A stretch of DNA of 64,000 bases from Lactuca virosa (taxonomy: Eukaryota; Streptophyta; Magnoliopsida; Asterales; Asteraceae). A model generated the notes under the pieces. That model was not told the DNA's origin and did not search any database. It saw only the letters and a list, made by a program, of their open reading frames with translations. Positions 21,747 through 33,757 of the stretch are shown one piece after another (position 1 is the stretch's first letter; every line of letters begins with the position of its first letter). The DNA is taken from positions 170,732,671 through 170,796,670 of the forward strand of contig CAKMRJ010005634.1 in NCBI GenBank assembly GCA_928212115.1. The letters run 5' to 3'. The position numbers and the translations under genes are program-made.

Positions 21747-24700
21747 GGTTCTACTTCAGGTAAGTTCACTATCTAACTCTATTGAGTTCCTGCTTATAGA
21801 TTCTTAATACATGATGTGATAAAATTGCATTTTGATGTTTTTTAGGATCAAAGAAGAGAAAGGAAGCTTGAAAGAAGAGTAAGCTAATTCTGATCGCGAA
21901 GAGATGGATTTCGATCGCATGGTTCGATGATCAGATTTTTTGAGCTGTTGCTTAGGAGTTATGATAGATTGCTTAGGAATAGATAACAACATAGTTTTCA
22001 TTTGTATTTACATTGTAAGGACAAGTTTTTCCGTACTTTTATAAATAAAGAAATTTTGATTTTATTTTATATTTCCTTGCAATGGCATTTGTGAAAATTG
22101 TTGTTTATATGTTTTTATTAATAGCAATATTGAAAATGGTTTGATTCTTATTTATATCAATTGTTGCAGTGTCGTAATTTTCTAAGTAAGGAAAGATTCT
22201 CATCGCCCAAGTTTCAATTGGATAGAAACCAGGAATCATATGATGTATGAAAATCTTGGTACTTGGGAAATTAAGTCTAATTCCTTGTTTACATATGTAT
22301 GTAAGTCAAGTGAAAGATGAAATGATCTAGTACACATTGATGTGTACTGTTCAGGTCCACCACAAAGGACGATAAAGTATATTCGTCATGATTTACTGAA
22401 AGTTCAGTAAATATGGTTATGCTTACAAGTTTAAGTGTAATTCTAATACCTTGAAAAGTTTCAATGTATAGCAGAACAAATAAGAAGAATCAATCAGGCA
22501 GAAAGATAAAAGTTTCTCCAATCTGAAAGGAAATGAAAGAACTTTAGTATCGTGTTTTATGATCATCCTAATGATTATGGAACCATATCTCAATTGATCC
22601 TCTAAGGACACCTTAATGCACTTTCATGACTAAGAAGAGGAATCAAGAATTGTTGAAATGGTTAAATAAAAAAGGTGAGTCATACTTCCTTCCAAAATCG
22701 AGTCTTAGAGTCATACTCCAAGATTGTGCCTTGAGTGACATAATCTTAAGTAGGTTTATAACACACCATGGAATGTGAAAGGTGCCTTACTCTTGCACAT
22801 TTGAAATTGGTAATTGTGATGTCTTGGATAAGACAAAGACCAACTAAGACCAATTATGTGAAGTGTTTTTCTTGATAAGAACTCACACTAACTCTTGAAT
22901 ATTTGATTGCCGAGAAATGTTCTTCAAGGAGAATCATATATGTCAAGAGGTCAGTGGGAGTCTTAATGGTCATGAATAGGTTCAGGAACTAATCAAGAAT
23001 AAACTTATTTTTTATCACTAGCACACGATTTAAGGTTTATAACCTATCGTGTTGACATATTCTTGTTTCTGTGCCTATTCCAGTTAGTTTGACTATGCAT
23101 GTGAATTCTATGAGTTCTCATTTGAATGCATAAGGCAAAGCATCTTGATAAATGGAAAGTACATTGATTTGTATAGGTGAGCCGCTCAACAACATGGAAG
23201 CAATGGTAGGACCCTTGTGCTACTAGATGGCAGGAAATTAAAATTGAACTAGTTTAATCCATATGAGTTTGGATTTGTCACAAACCTTGTCTTGTGATTA
23301 TGGTTTTGACAAATTCACATGGATAGGATTACATACACCATTAAATCTATGTGGTAAAGGTTTCTCTCCGCTTCATGAAAATGATTGTGAGGAAATACTT
23401 TCACTAAGTAGATTTTAAAGAGGTCAAAGTTGTGTTAATTGCATTCTCAAATTCGATTATGATTATGGCATCCCGCTTCATAGTTCGAATTATGAGAAAT
23501 AGAAAAAAAGTTTGAACATTCGGGACTTACTGATGTAAGTTCAAAAATTGTTTAGACACACATGTGAGCTTTCTAATGAAAGGTGTATATGCTTGTGAAG
23601 TCTAAATAAAAGACTTGTCGAAGCACCAAGTATCAGAAATCTAAACTTTGGAAAGAAAGTCAATAATTAGTGATTTCTAGAAGTCCAACTGATTTTTGGG
23701 TACATGTCAAAGCTAGTGGGAGCATAAGTGTCATGCTTGTAAGAATGTAATTATTATGCTAGTGGCAGCACAATTATTACGTTAAGTATTGCGAGTTAGC
23801 AATGCTAATTATAGAAAACAAAAGCTTGCAAAGTTGCACAGTTTGAAAAAATTGTTTGGCTATAATTAAGGGAGGGGAACTCATACTTCATTTCAAATCT
23901 AAAATCATAGATTGAGATTTTAATAGAATTTAGTCATAAAAATATATGAATGTTATGATGAAATGGTTTCAACATAAAGAAATTCTATATATGGAAATGT
24001 TATAGCGAGAGACTGGTAAAGTATCACAAGACATTATGAATCGTGTCCCATATGTTTCGGGTATAGGATCGATTGCATATGCTATAATATTTGTGTGTTG
24101 TGAATTTTCTAAATGCCTAGGGCATTAACAAGGAAAATGGACCAAAACCGTATATGACCAAAGTTGTTAACAACTGTTAAGGACAATCCAAGGTTCGCCA
24201 AAGATTGGTTGCTTATGGATCATTGGAAGTATAGTAATGGATGGACCATATTGACATGATTATGAATAGATAGGATTGTCACATGGCAAATATGGGCATG
24301 TTTCCATAATGGGAGTTGGATATTAAGAATCTATGTGTAAGTTATAAACTTTCATGCAAGAAGGATGTTCAAAGGAATACACTTTGAATATGAGACTTCG
24401 TATCTGTGGAATTGTCTTGTAACAATCTCCAGTGGAGTAATTCATAATATCATTGTCCAAGTCTCTGTGACTTTGGTGCATTGCCATTAAAAAAGGATCA
24501 CTATATGATAGTTTAGAATCTAACACATTCTAATGGTGGCAAGAATTTCGTATTCTTACACTTACGATAAGGATTTGGAATTGTGAAATGAGTGTCATTG
24601 GAAATGTTTATAATTGATCTATTTCACAAAGTAAGGACCATAGGTAAACATAGTGTGCATGCTTGGACCACGGGATAACCATTGTTTTAATTCAAGTATT

Positions 24701-25573
24701 AAGTTGATTAGTCTAAACATTATACATTGAATAATGTGTAACCAATATGGTGATTAAATAATAAGTGTTTTTATTTATATTCAAAAGTTTTGAGACCATA
24801 TTGGATTCGATTATTCTTGTGTTTCACTTCGCATGTTTTACTTCCCGAATAACTAGTTTATTCAAACATCCACAATAAATCATACTTTGGAAGTAAGTAA
24901 TGAGGTAAGACTGTCATGAATCCGACTGTAGATTGTCTAAGTGCTTAGACATAGCACAAGTTTGTTGTAGTGTTCATGAGTACTCCTGTAATAAGATTTG
25001 AGTTTTGATTAAACCCACGCTAATCTGAATCACTTCATGGATTTTATCACGAGTGATTATGAGACGATAATATCTTATATTCTTGATGCAAAGACATATG
25101 AGTTGTAGTTTACTAGTCAGTTGCACATTGATGATGCGTAAACACACCAGTAACTTGGTGTTATAAAACATATTGTTGTGTGTGATTTGATGAGTAAATT
25201 GAGAAAGCATATGAGTTGAACTTTATCCGTTCCTTTTACCCTAAGAGGGATAAAAGCGATATATGTGGGCCCCTCGATGATTTAGTGATGACACCCTAAG
25301 TGCTTGGCCAAGCTTGGACTGATTTGATTTGTTCAATTAGTCAGTCATCATATATCGGAAATCGGGAAACAGAACTTATACAGAGAGAATGATTATAATC
25401 CATGTCTCATGTCTATAGGATATCTTGTAGAACGGAGGAATATTTGATCCCTTATCTAAAGGACGCGTTATTGATCAAAGTTGACAGCGGCTTTTTTGAG
25501 AGCTACGATTGCTAGTCGGTTTTTTGAAGTCGTACTTGCAATAATAGTTATTAGACTTATCCAAGTAGGAGAC
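21747..25573 (+). pseudogene. Copia D internal region with unreadable pol remnant and 3' untranslated end
   Basis: About 3.8 kb with stops in every frame. Isolated phrases still fall in Copia order. A pre-integrase/integrase echo lies at about 22200-22400 (CACATTGATGTGTACTG where the family has the start of the integrase core). An integrase-like stretch lies at about 22500-22640, and an RNase H-region echo (ATAGGATCGATTGCATATGC) near 24064. From about 24830 the sequence matches the 3' non-coding region of Copia E, including GACAGCGGC and the polypurine tract AAGTAGGAGAC at 25563-25573. The decay greatly exceeds the divergence of the two LTRs. Confidence 0.75.
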
Positions 25574-26085
25574 TGTTGGATTAGTTGTCTAATCCCATAA
25601 TTATAATTGGTATGTACTTGACCCGATGGTAGCATGAGCCTTTTTGGGTTGCCTTCACCGGAGCAATTTGATAGGATGGATATTTGAGAAAGAGGTTATT
25701 TGTGATTTATTAATATATTATAAAGTAATATATTATTGAGAAATCATATTATTTAATTGGTATTGATCAAGAATTAATTTGGAATTAATTTAGTGATCAA
25801 AAGAGACTGATTAAATTAACGGGGACTGATTAAGTAAATAAGTAACACATATAGTTTGGGCTAATGATCCATGTTGATTAGGATGGACTAATTTTATGTG
25901 GGAGTCCATGAAGAGTTAGTCCAAAGGGCTTATCATACGGATTATTGTACTAAAGGCCCAAGGAAGTGAATTAGGGTTTACAAGTGAAACCCTAGGAATT
26001 CCACACTATAAATGTAACCCCTAACATCACCAAAAAGGCCCCTAAGAGTTCTAAGAAGAAACCTAGCCGCTTTTGTGTGCCTCCT

Positions 26086-26125
<40 letters not shown>

Positions 26126-26389
26126 TCCTCCATTTGCTTATGGTGTTTGTGACTTATTAGAGGCATCATATTTGAGGTGCTAAGCTCTTGAAAGACCACG
26201 TTCTACAAGCTACATAAAAAGAGGTATTCATCTAACTAGTTTTTTATGTTGTATATCTCCAATTGCATGCTAGCTAGGGTATATGCTTTGGATAATATGA
26301 AATTTCATGTATAATTAGAGAAAACTTAGATCCAAGGCATTAGGGTTGTATGTGCACCATAGGAGTGTTATAGTACCTAAAACCCAACA
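25574..26389 (+). mobile_element. 3' LTR of Copia element D
   Basis: TGTTGGATTAG to AAACCCAACA, 816 bp, matching the LTR at 17177-17968. The target duplicate GAATC follows at 26390-26394, proving that 17177-26389 entered as one unit. It carries a (CT)n run at about 26091-26120 that is only a few units long in the 5' LTR. Confidence 0.95.
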
Positions 26390-26913
26390 GAATCGGGTCT
26401 GCAGATTGATGCTCGATCGCTCGGTCATCGTCTTCATAGATGATATCTTGGTATACTCCAAGACCAGAGAGCAGCACGAGGAGCATCTTCGGGAGTTATT
26501 GGGAGTTATGAGATGAGAACGGATTTATGCCAAGTTCTCAAAGTGCGAGTTTTGGTTACGGGAGGTTCAGTTCCTTGGACATCTTGTTAACCAGGAGGGG
26601 ATTTTGGTCGATCCGGCTAAAATCGAGGCGGTTATGCAGTGGGAGGTTCTGAAATCCCCCTCGGATATCAGGAGCTTCTTGGGATTGGCAGGGTACTACC
26701 GAAGATTCATTCAGGATTTCTACAAGATTGCAGTACCCCTCACTCGTCTGATGAGGAAGGGGGTGGATTTCTGGTGGGGTCCCCGAGCAATAAAGTACGT
26801 TTGAGATCCTCAGACAGCAACTATGCGAGGCTCCAGTCTTGACTCTCCCGAAAGGAGTTGAGGATTTTGTGGTATTCTGTGATGCATCCATCACAGAACT
26901 GGGAGAAGTCCTC
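26390..26913 (+). pseudogene. Gypsy C RT palm, thumb and RNase H start, second fragment
   Basis: Continues C's RT directly after the D insertion: VIVFIDDILVYSK with the catalytic Asp pair, a stop at about 26514, then KFSKCEFWLREVQFLGHLVNQEGILVDPAKIEAVMQWE. FLGLAGYYRRFIQDF and VPLTRLMRKGV follow. A frameshift near 26795 leads into the RNase H start (VVFCDASITELGEVL). The last codons overlap the TCCTC target of solo LTR G. C's coding resumes at 29178 with MQRG, so the two pieces join exactly once the solo LTR and one TCCTC are ignored. Confidence 0.93.
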
Positions 26914-29172
26914 TGTCACACCCCCAAACCAGAATGGCGGAAACATTCGGGGGTGGGTGACTTCACGTAGTATCATAACAGTTGAATATTGTAAAGAAAG
27001 TAAGCACAACCATCATAAATATAATAAAAAATTACATTGTTGCATGTAATACATGTTTCAAAAGAATATTACAAATATGATGATTTAAAATGTTTTGATA
27101 ACAGACGCCTTAGCGTTCCTTCTCCAAAAGCTGATGGTTACCTGTATTACTGATTCCCTGAGAAATACAAGTAGTTTTGAAAAAGTGTCAACAATTAAGT
27201 TGGTGAGTTCATAAGCGTTTTTGTACTGAAATTTCTATGTCCTTTAGTAAAAATAACTGAACGTGTTCTCCAGAAAATCCAATATTTTCTACATATAGTT
27301 GAAAAAGTTCCAGAGGCTGGAATGCAATAGTATCCTTCGTGCTCAAATGGTGAAAGTGTATTTATACTCAAATAATGTATTTACTGAATGCATTCAAGAG
27401 TCTCGTAAATCAAACTTATTTTAATACTCCGTGTGAGTTTTATAACCATGATATTGACCCAGACTGCCTGTAACAACGTTCTTCAGGCGTTGTAGTGTTA
27501 TGACGCTTGGCACCCCAGACCTGCCGGTCTAACTGTAGCTAACAGTTTAGGTGCGGGATTGTCAATCCCATATAGATCTATACACAAGTATCACGCTCTC
27601 CCTACAAGAGATTATGGTTTATAATACAGGACTTGAAATGCGTACTTGAGAGTACGTTGAAGCTGAATGTCTCACAACACTTAGTATTAATAGATTTACG
27701 AAAAGTAAAGTCTATATTTCTTGTAGATGAAAGTATTTCCTTTTCACAATGTTTACGTAAAGATGTAATGAATAACCCGTAAACTATACCCATTATGTTT
27801 TTTCCGAAAGTGTGTTCCATTTGGTGATAAAAACTCAATGTAATACTAACTTTGCATGTAAAGTGTAACGTTGATATCAATGTTATTTAACATTTATAAA
27901 AATGTAGATGATGTATTGGAATCCGTATAAAACGATGTGTATCTTAAAACATAAGTTTTCTCGTATTGCACTTGTATTCCCCCCCCCCCCCCCCCCTAAA
28001 ACATGAAAAGACGTGAAAATGTAGGGGTATGAACTCACCTGGAAAGTGTGGTGATTCGAAGAAAACGAGATTTTTCTCGGGCGGCACTTCGACCGGAAAG
28101 TGGTGTATTTCTCGGGAATCTCGGAGCTTCGGACCTTCTTCGGGACTGAGATATGAAACCGGGAAGTCGGGATCGTTTCGGGATGCTAACCGGAGAGTAA
28201 AAGTGAGAGATAAGAGTGAAATGAGAAAGAAAAGTCGGAAGTCTCGCATGCTATTTATAGGAGGGGGAGCTGCCCTCGTACGCTGGGCGTACCCTCGTAC
28301 GCGGGGCGTACGTCAGTGATGACGTCTCGGTCTCCGGTCTTTGGATGGGACTGCAGTAGAGGGTGTAGGGGCGACGTGGCCGATCCAAGGCCCTCCATTT
28401 TTGTACATTGGGCGTACTCCGAAGTACGATGGGCATACTCCTTCGGATAAGCCTCGAAATGTGTGCCAAAAACTTCAAAAATGCGTAACTTTCGCATACA
28501 AGCTCCGTTTTTGACGTTCTTTATATCCACGCGTAGGTGAGAATATACTCTACAACTTTAATTTAGACTTCGTCGGCTAGTTTTGAATTTATTTTTAATT
28601 ATATTTTATTTAATAGACTGGGGCAGGATAATTCCGTTAAAAATCCATAACTTCTTCATCCGATGTTCGTTTTCGTCTGTCTTTTTACCATTGTACTACT
28701 ATTGTAGAGACCTTCAATTCTCGTTTAGGTTGCGTCGGCTAAAAATCGCTCGATCTTTATTTCGAGTTTTTAGCTGTCTACTGCTGTTCTGAAACTTTGA
28801 AAAATCATAATTTCCTCATACGAAGTCAGATTTGGACGTTCTTTTTATGTACGCTCATGGTTTAACATAATCTACGACTCTCGTTTAGATACTTAAGGCT
28901 AAAAAGTATTTTATTGAAATTTCACTTTTTACGCTTAACAGCGTTTTACCGGTTTGTCGTGAATCTTTGATTGGTCATAACTTTTTCGTTATAACTCGGA
29001 TTTTAGTGTTCTCTATATTTTTGGAAACCTTGGCACGATATCTAACACTTTATGCATCCCAATTAAGATTTTAGAACACTTCATTTTTGACGCTATTTTC
29101 ATTGATTCCAAATAGTTCATTATATTTGACTTTTTGAATGTTACATTGACTTGAAAATATCAGGTTGTCACA
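26914..29172 (-). mobile_element. Solo LTR G, Gypsy type, splitting RNase H of element C
   Basis: TGTCACACCCC to GGTTGTCACA (2259 bp) with a perfect TCCTC target duplication at 26909-26913 and 29173-29177. The minus orientation follows from its likeness to LTR B and from its TATA box (CTATAAATAG on the minus strand, 28251-28260). It holds a poly-C run (about 27979-27996) at the same relative place as in LTR B, CGTACGC-type palindromes (28276-28312), and minus-strand copies of the GAAGTTATGA-type tandem units of LTR A (about 28480-29000). A donor-like site (G at 28038) and an acceptor-like site (G at 27158) are also present. Confidence 0.93.
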
Positions 29173-29177
29173 TCCTC

Positions 29178-29879
29178 ATGCAGAGAGGATGAGTGATAGT
29201 CTACGCATCGCGATAGTTGAAGCTGCATGATACGAGATACCCCACTCATGATCTAGAGTTGGGAGTGGTGGTATTCGCTCTCAAGATTTGGAGACATTAC
29301 ATCTACGGGGTCCACTGTGCCATTTACACAGACTACAAGAGTCTGAGGCACATCATGGATCAGCCGAACCTGAACATGAGGCAGTGAAGGTGGCTTGATG
29401 TGGTCAAGGATTATGACTGTGAGATCCTTTACCACCCAAGTAAAGCGAACGTGGTTGCGGACGCTCTGAGCCGCAAGTCAGGTGGATCTTCTACCCCAGT
29501 GACATGTATGAGGATATCCGTGGATTCTACACTTGTGAGCTTGATCAGGGAAGCTCAGGAAGAGGGTATACGTCAGGAGAACTGGAAGCTTGAGAGGATT
29601 ATGGGTGAGAACACCCGGTTTGTGCAGGATAGCCACGGATTATTGACCCGTTGCGGTCGGGTCTGGGTTCCGATGTCTGGTGGGGTCATACAGATTATAC
29701 TGGAGGAGGCTCATAAGTCTCGCTTCTCTATTCACCCGGGGGCCACCAAGATGTACCGAGATTTGAGATTGAGTTATTGGTGGTCGTGCATGAAGCGAGA
29801 AATCACTGGGTACGTGGAGAGGTGTCTGACCTGTAGGATGATCAAGGCCGAGCACCAGAGGCCGCATCGCAAGCTGTAG
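29178..29879 (+). pseudogene. Gypsy C RNase H and integrase zinc-binding region
   Basis: Resumes with MQRG, then VIVYASR, YPTHDLELGVVVFALKIW and the YKSLRHIMDQPNLNMRQ block, interrupted by three stops before 29400. From 29400 a clean frame encodes DYDCEILYHPSKANVVADAL and the H2C2 zinc-binding domain (HKSRFSIHPGATKMYRDL, then CLTCRMIKAEHQRP). It ends at a TAG (29877-29879) where the family has Gln or a similar residue. Domain order and spacing are normal. Confidence 0.93.
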
Positions 29880-30971
29880 CCTCTAGAGGTTCCCATGTGG
29901 AAGTGGGAACAGATCACGATGGATTTTATCACCAAGCTGCCGAGGACGGCGAAGTGCTTCGACGTTATTTGGGTCATCGTGGATCTATTGACCAAGAGCA
30001 CCCACTTTTTAACGATACGGAAGAGTTCATCAACTGAGAAGCTGGCCGACGTGTATATCCGCGAGATCGTTGCTCGCCATGGGGTGCCAAACTCAGAGTG
30101 TGATGTTCGGTTCACCTCCCGTTTCTGGCAGAACCTCCACGAGGAACTGGGTACGCGGCTGCACTTCTGTACAGCCTATCATCCGCAGATGGACGGCCAG
30201 AGTGAGCGGACAATACAGACTCTTGAGGATATGTTAAGAGCCTACGTTATTGACTTCGGTGGGAGCTGGGACACCTACCTACCCCTTGTAGAGTTCTCCT
30301 ATAACAACTTTCACTCCAGCATTGGTGCTCCACCTTATGAGTTGTTGTATGGACGGAGATGCCACACCTCAGTCTGTTAGGGCGAGGTTGGTCACAAAGT
30401 GATGGGTCGGACTGAGGTAGTCCTAAAGACTACCAAGATGATTCAGCAGATCAGACAGCGGTTGCAGACCACACAGAGTCGGCAGAAGAGTTACGCCGAC
30501 CGGCGCCGATCTGAGTTGGAGTTTCAGGTCGGTGACATGGTACTCCTGAAGGTATCACCCTGGAAGGGTGTGATTCTCTTCAGGAAGAAGGGGAAGTTAG
30601 GTCCCCAATATATTAGGCCATTCAGGATCACTGCCAGAGTTGGCAAGGTGACGTATAGATTGGACCTCCCAAAGGAGCTCAGTCAGATTCACAGCACTTT
30701 CCATGTTTCGCCGTTGCGAAAGTGTATACTGGATGAGGAGGCGGTAGTGTCGTTAGATGATATTCAGGTTGATGAGCCCCTGAATTACGTGGAGAGGCCG
30801 GTGACTGTTCTTGAGAGGAAGGTAAAGGTTCTACGGAACAAGGAAATACATTTGGTAAATATACAATGGGAGCACAGGAGGGGATCCGAGTGGACGTGGG
30901 AGCCGGAAGCAGAGATGCGGGAGTACTATCCAGAAATGTTCGTCGTAGCAGACTTCAAGGACGAAGTCTAG
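29880..30971 (+). pseudogene. Gypsy C integrase core and C-terminal domain
   Basis: The frame continues with the first catalytic Asp (MDFITKLPRT). The second site is damaged: a short deletion turns the usual SDRD into SECD, replacing the catalytic Asp by Glu. The Glu site is intact (GQSERTIQTLED). After a stop at 30378-30380 the last frame holds VSPWKGVILFRKKGKLGPQY, FHVSPLRKC and a chromodomain-like end (VNIQWEHRRGSEWTWEPEAEM). The stop of the final frame lies 17 bp before the LTR. Confidence 0.93.
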
Positions 30972-30975
30972 TCTA

Positions 30976-30988
30976 AGTGGGGGAGAAT
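30976..30988 (+). other. Polypurine tract of element C
   Basis: AAGTGGGGGAGAA immediately precedes the LTR start, which here reads TAGTAACACCCC where the family pattern is TGTAACACCCC. Confidence 0.82.
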
Positions 30989-32970
30989 AGTAACACCCCA
31001 ACTCCCAGGTATAAGTTTTAAAACCTTATATACATGTTTATGGACCTACTCGACGAGTTGGTTTCCCCAACTCATCGTGTAGAGGCGGGTTAGCCCATGT
31101 GGATTATTGGACCTACTCGGCGAGTCGGAGGACCCTGACTTGACGAGTAGGAGCTGGAAAATGAAACCCTAATTTTCGGGGTTTTGCACCCTATTTAAAG
31201 GGTCATTAGCTTCCCTCAGCCTCCCTTACCGTCCCCCTTGAGTCCAGAAAACCCTAATCTCGACTACCCTCTATTTGTGTGTGTAAACAAGCTTGGAAAG
31301 TGGTTTTTGTGAAGAAGGCTAGAAGTCTAAGGAGCTTGGAGAAAAGAAATGCTTGTGGATCTGACTCTACTTCATCTTGGCATCATTTTAAATGTAACAA
31401 GTCGTTACCTTGACTTCCCTCTAGCTAGATCTCTCCATGCTTAAGTTTAGGGCCATTTTAGCATCTATGTGAACCATTTCGGGTATTGGTCATGATCTGA
31501 AGTTGTAACTTCATATCTGGATTTATCTAAGTCCCTATTACCATAAAGTTATCAGATTTAGCAAGATTGGGCCCTTCCCTTTGGGTTAAACCTTTCCCTT
31601 AGCTTGGTTTTGGAATTTAGGACCATGCATGTATGTACAGTTTGCAACTTTATGTGGAAAACATGCCCTAGGAGGTTAGATCTGCAATATGGAGCTTTGG
31701 GGTGGATTAAAAACGTCTGGATAAGAAATGGACCGAAGGGACTCGACGAGTCGCATAGCCGACTCGGCGAGTGGGATGAAGATTGTCTGTATTCATTTTG
31801 CATTGAACTTAGCGAGTCAGTAAGAGGACTCGATGAGTCAGATAGGGTTTTCCCCGACATCTGGACACGCATGGACTCGACGAGTTGGTTGGAAACTCGG
31901 CGAGTCAATTAGGGTTTAGATGATTCCTGAGTTCTTAAGGAACTCGACGAGTTTCTATCTGCACTCGACGAGTCGGGTCAAGATGGACTGTTGACTTTGA
32001 CCGTTTACTTTGAATTTAACCAAGGGTTGACCAGTTGGACTTTTGAGGGTATTTTGGTAATTTAGGATTCTGATGGACTTGGTCCTATGGTGGTTATAGG
32101 TGGTTGAGTTCGTGATAGTGATTCGGGAGTTTGATCTTATCACTACAGTTCGACATCGTGAGGTGAGTTCTTCTCACTATATCAACAGGATCTAAGGCAC
32201 CAATGTCGGCCCTTTTTCGGATTTGTATACAGGTCATTGCATGATATGCTTATTGTATTACATCTTGGTAGTTAGGATGGTGATATGCTTAGTGACCTGG
32301 TTAGGTTGGTATCCTAGGATATAGGATGATGCTATGTTAGTGACCAGTTAGGTCTGTATCCTGGTTATAGGATGTTGCTATGATTAGTGATCTGTTAGAT
32401 CGGTTTGACTGTTATATATATTCTAGCATATGATATTAATGTGCACATGTTAGTTGGTTTGGGGAATTGGGTTGAGGCAGGTCCTACTCTGTACTGTAGG
32501 CCAAGATACCCAGGGCGGACCGGATAGACTGTAGACTCGGTTAGGGCATACTAGTCAGGCCGAAGGCCCGGCGATCGGTCCGGATAGGATGAAGGCCCTG
32601 AGAGGCGGTCCAGACGTGTCGATGGCTCGGATAACGGTCCAGATAGACTGATAGCCTGTGAGGCATTCCATTCAAACTGATGGCTCATTATGCATGTTGT
32701 GTTTGTTTATATGATATGGTTATATTTTTATGGTGTTGGGATTTTGGGGGAATTCACTAAGCTTCGGGCTTACAGTTGTTGATTTTGTTTCAGGAACTTC
32801 TGATGATCGCGGGAAGGCGGAGGCGTGATCGTATACCTCCTTATATTTTCATGATTTGATTCTAGGGATACTCTGATGTTTAAACTCTTTTGAAAACAAA
32901 TTGTAATAACTTAATGATTTTAAATGTTTTAAAAAAGTTCAAATTTGACATGATTTTTATGGATGTTACA
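30989..32970 (+). mobile_element. 3' LTR of Gypsy element C (2.0 kb)
   Basis: Runs from TAGTAACACCCC (start mutated) to GGATGTTACA. It carries CTCGACGAGT-type palindromes both upstream (31048-31058, about 31110 and 31140) and downstream (31740-31970) of a TATA box, CTATTTAAAG (31191-31200). Two diverged tandem arrays follow (about 32270-32410 and 32480-32680). A donor-like site TGAGGTGAGTT (G at 32163) and acceptor-like GTTTCAG (G at 32793) would define a 631 bp intron. No partner 5' LTR is present, so target duplication cannot be tested. Confidence 0.88.
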
Positions 32971-33185
32971 AGTTTACACAATATCCCCTTTTTAATATAA
33001 CAAATGGAACAATAATGTTTTTAAAACGATATTAAGCATTTTTTTCATTTATTGTATATCTAAATATAATAGTACTTTTCTATTTGGGGGCAATGAAGGT
33101 AGTCTAAAAATAAAATCAAATTAAAAAATATGTTAATATTAAATTATTAAGATAGCTTACAACTCTTAAAATGTTAAAAAATAAA
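32971..33185. other. AT-rich spacer
   Basis: No motif or coding frame is recognisable. It may be old DNA that element C inserted into. Confidence 0.4.
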
Positions 33186-33426
33186 TGTAGCATCCAACTC
33201 GCCAGGTATGAAGTTAATGACTTAATCTATTTCAATTCAATTAAAAAGGTGATGGAGAGTTTGTGAGTACGATGTGCGTACACTAGATACGTATGGCGTA
33301 CTCCTTGCATGCGGGTCATCAGGGTGATCCCGACGTATGCTAGGCGTACCCATGCGTACGTTGGGCATACTCAAGCCAGGGGCAAACCCTAATTTTTAGG
33401 GTTTGCACCTATTTAAATACCTTAAG
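33186..33426 (+). mobile_element. Gypsy LTR fragment L (5' part)
   Basis: Starts TGTAGCATCC, has several GCGTAC/GTACGC palindromic motifs, then GCAAACCCTAATTTTTAGGG and the TATA-like CTATTTAAATAC. It is then cut at 33427 by LTR I. The order matches the promoter half of the other Gypsy LTRs. Confidence 0.7.
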
Positions 33427-33757
33427 TGTAACATCCCAAAAATTTCAACCAATTAAATCTTTTCAAAACAACCCATTTACTAATAAAAATGTATATGAGG
33501 ACATTGTTTCCAAAAACATTATTTAAAATCAGTGTCTCCTAAGATCAATGACATAAAATCAGGATGTGTACGGTCATGCCATCGCCTTGCCATGATTCTA
33601 TGAAGTGCCTGAAACCATAACCAAAAACTGTAAGCACAATGCTTAGTGAGTTCCCCCAAAGTACCAACACAAAAAATATAACATATACAAAATAACAACA
33701 TGCAATGGGTCCACAAATAAAAGATTGGATTACCCCTGAGCCCATAGGATGAGTCTG
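33427..33757 (-). mobile_element. Gypsy LTR I, 3' terminal part
   Basis: On the minus strand this part ends in GGGATGTTACA. It contains the acceptor-like GGTTTCAG (last G at 33609) and the CACTAAGCATTGTGCTTACAG motif region seen in LTR C. It is interrupted at 33757 by solo LTR H and continues at 36014. Confidence 0.82.
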
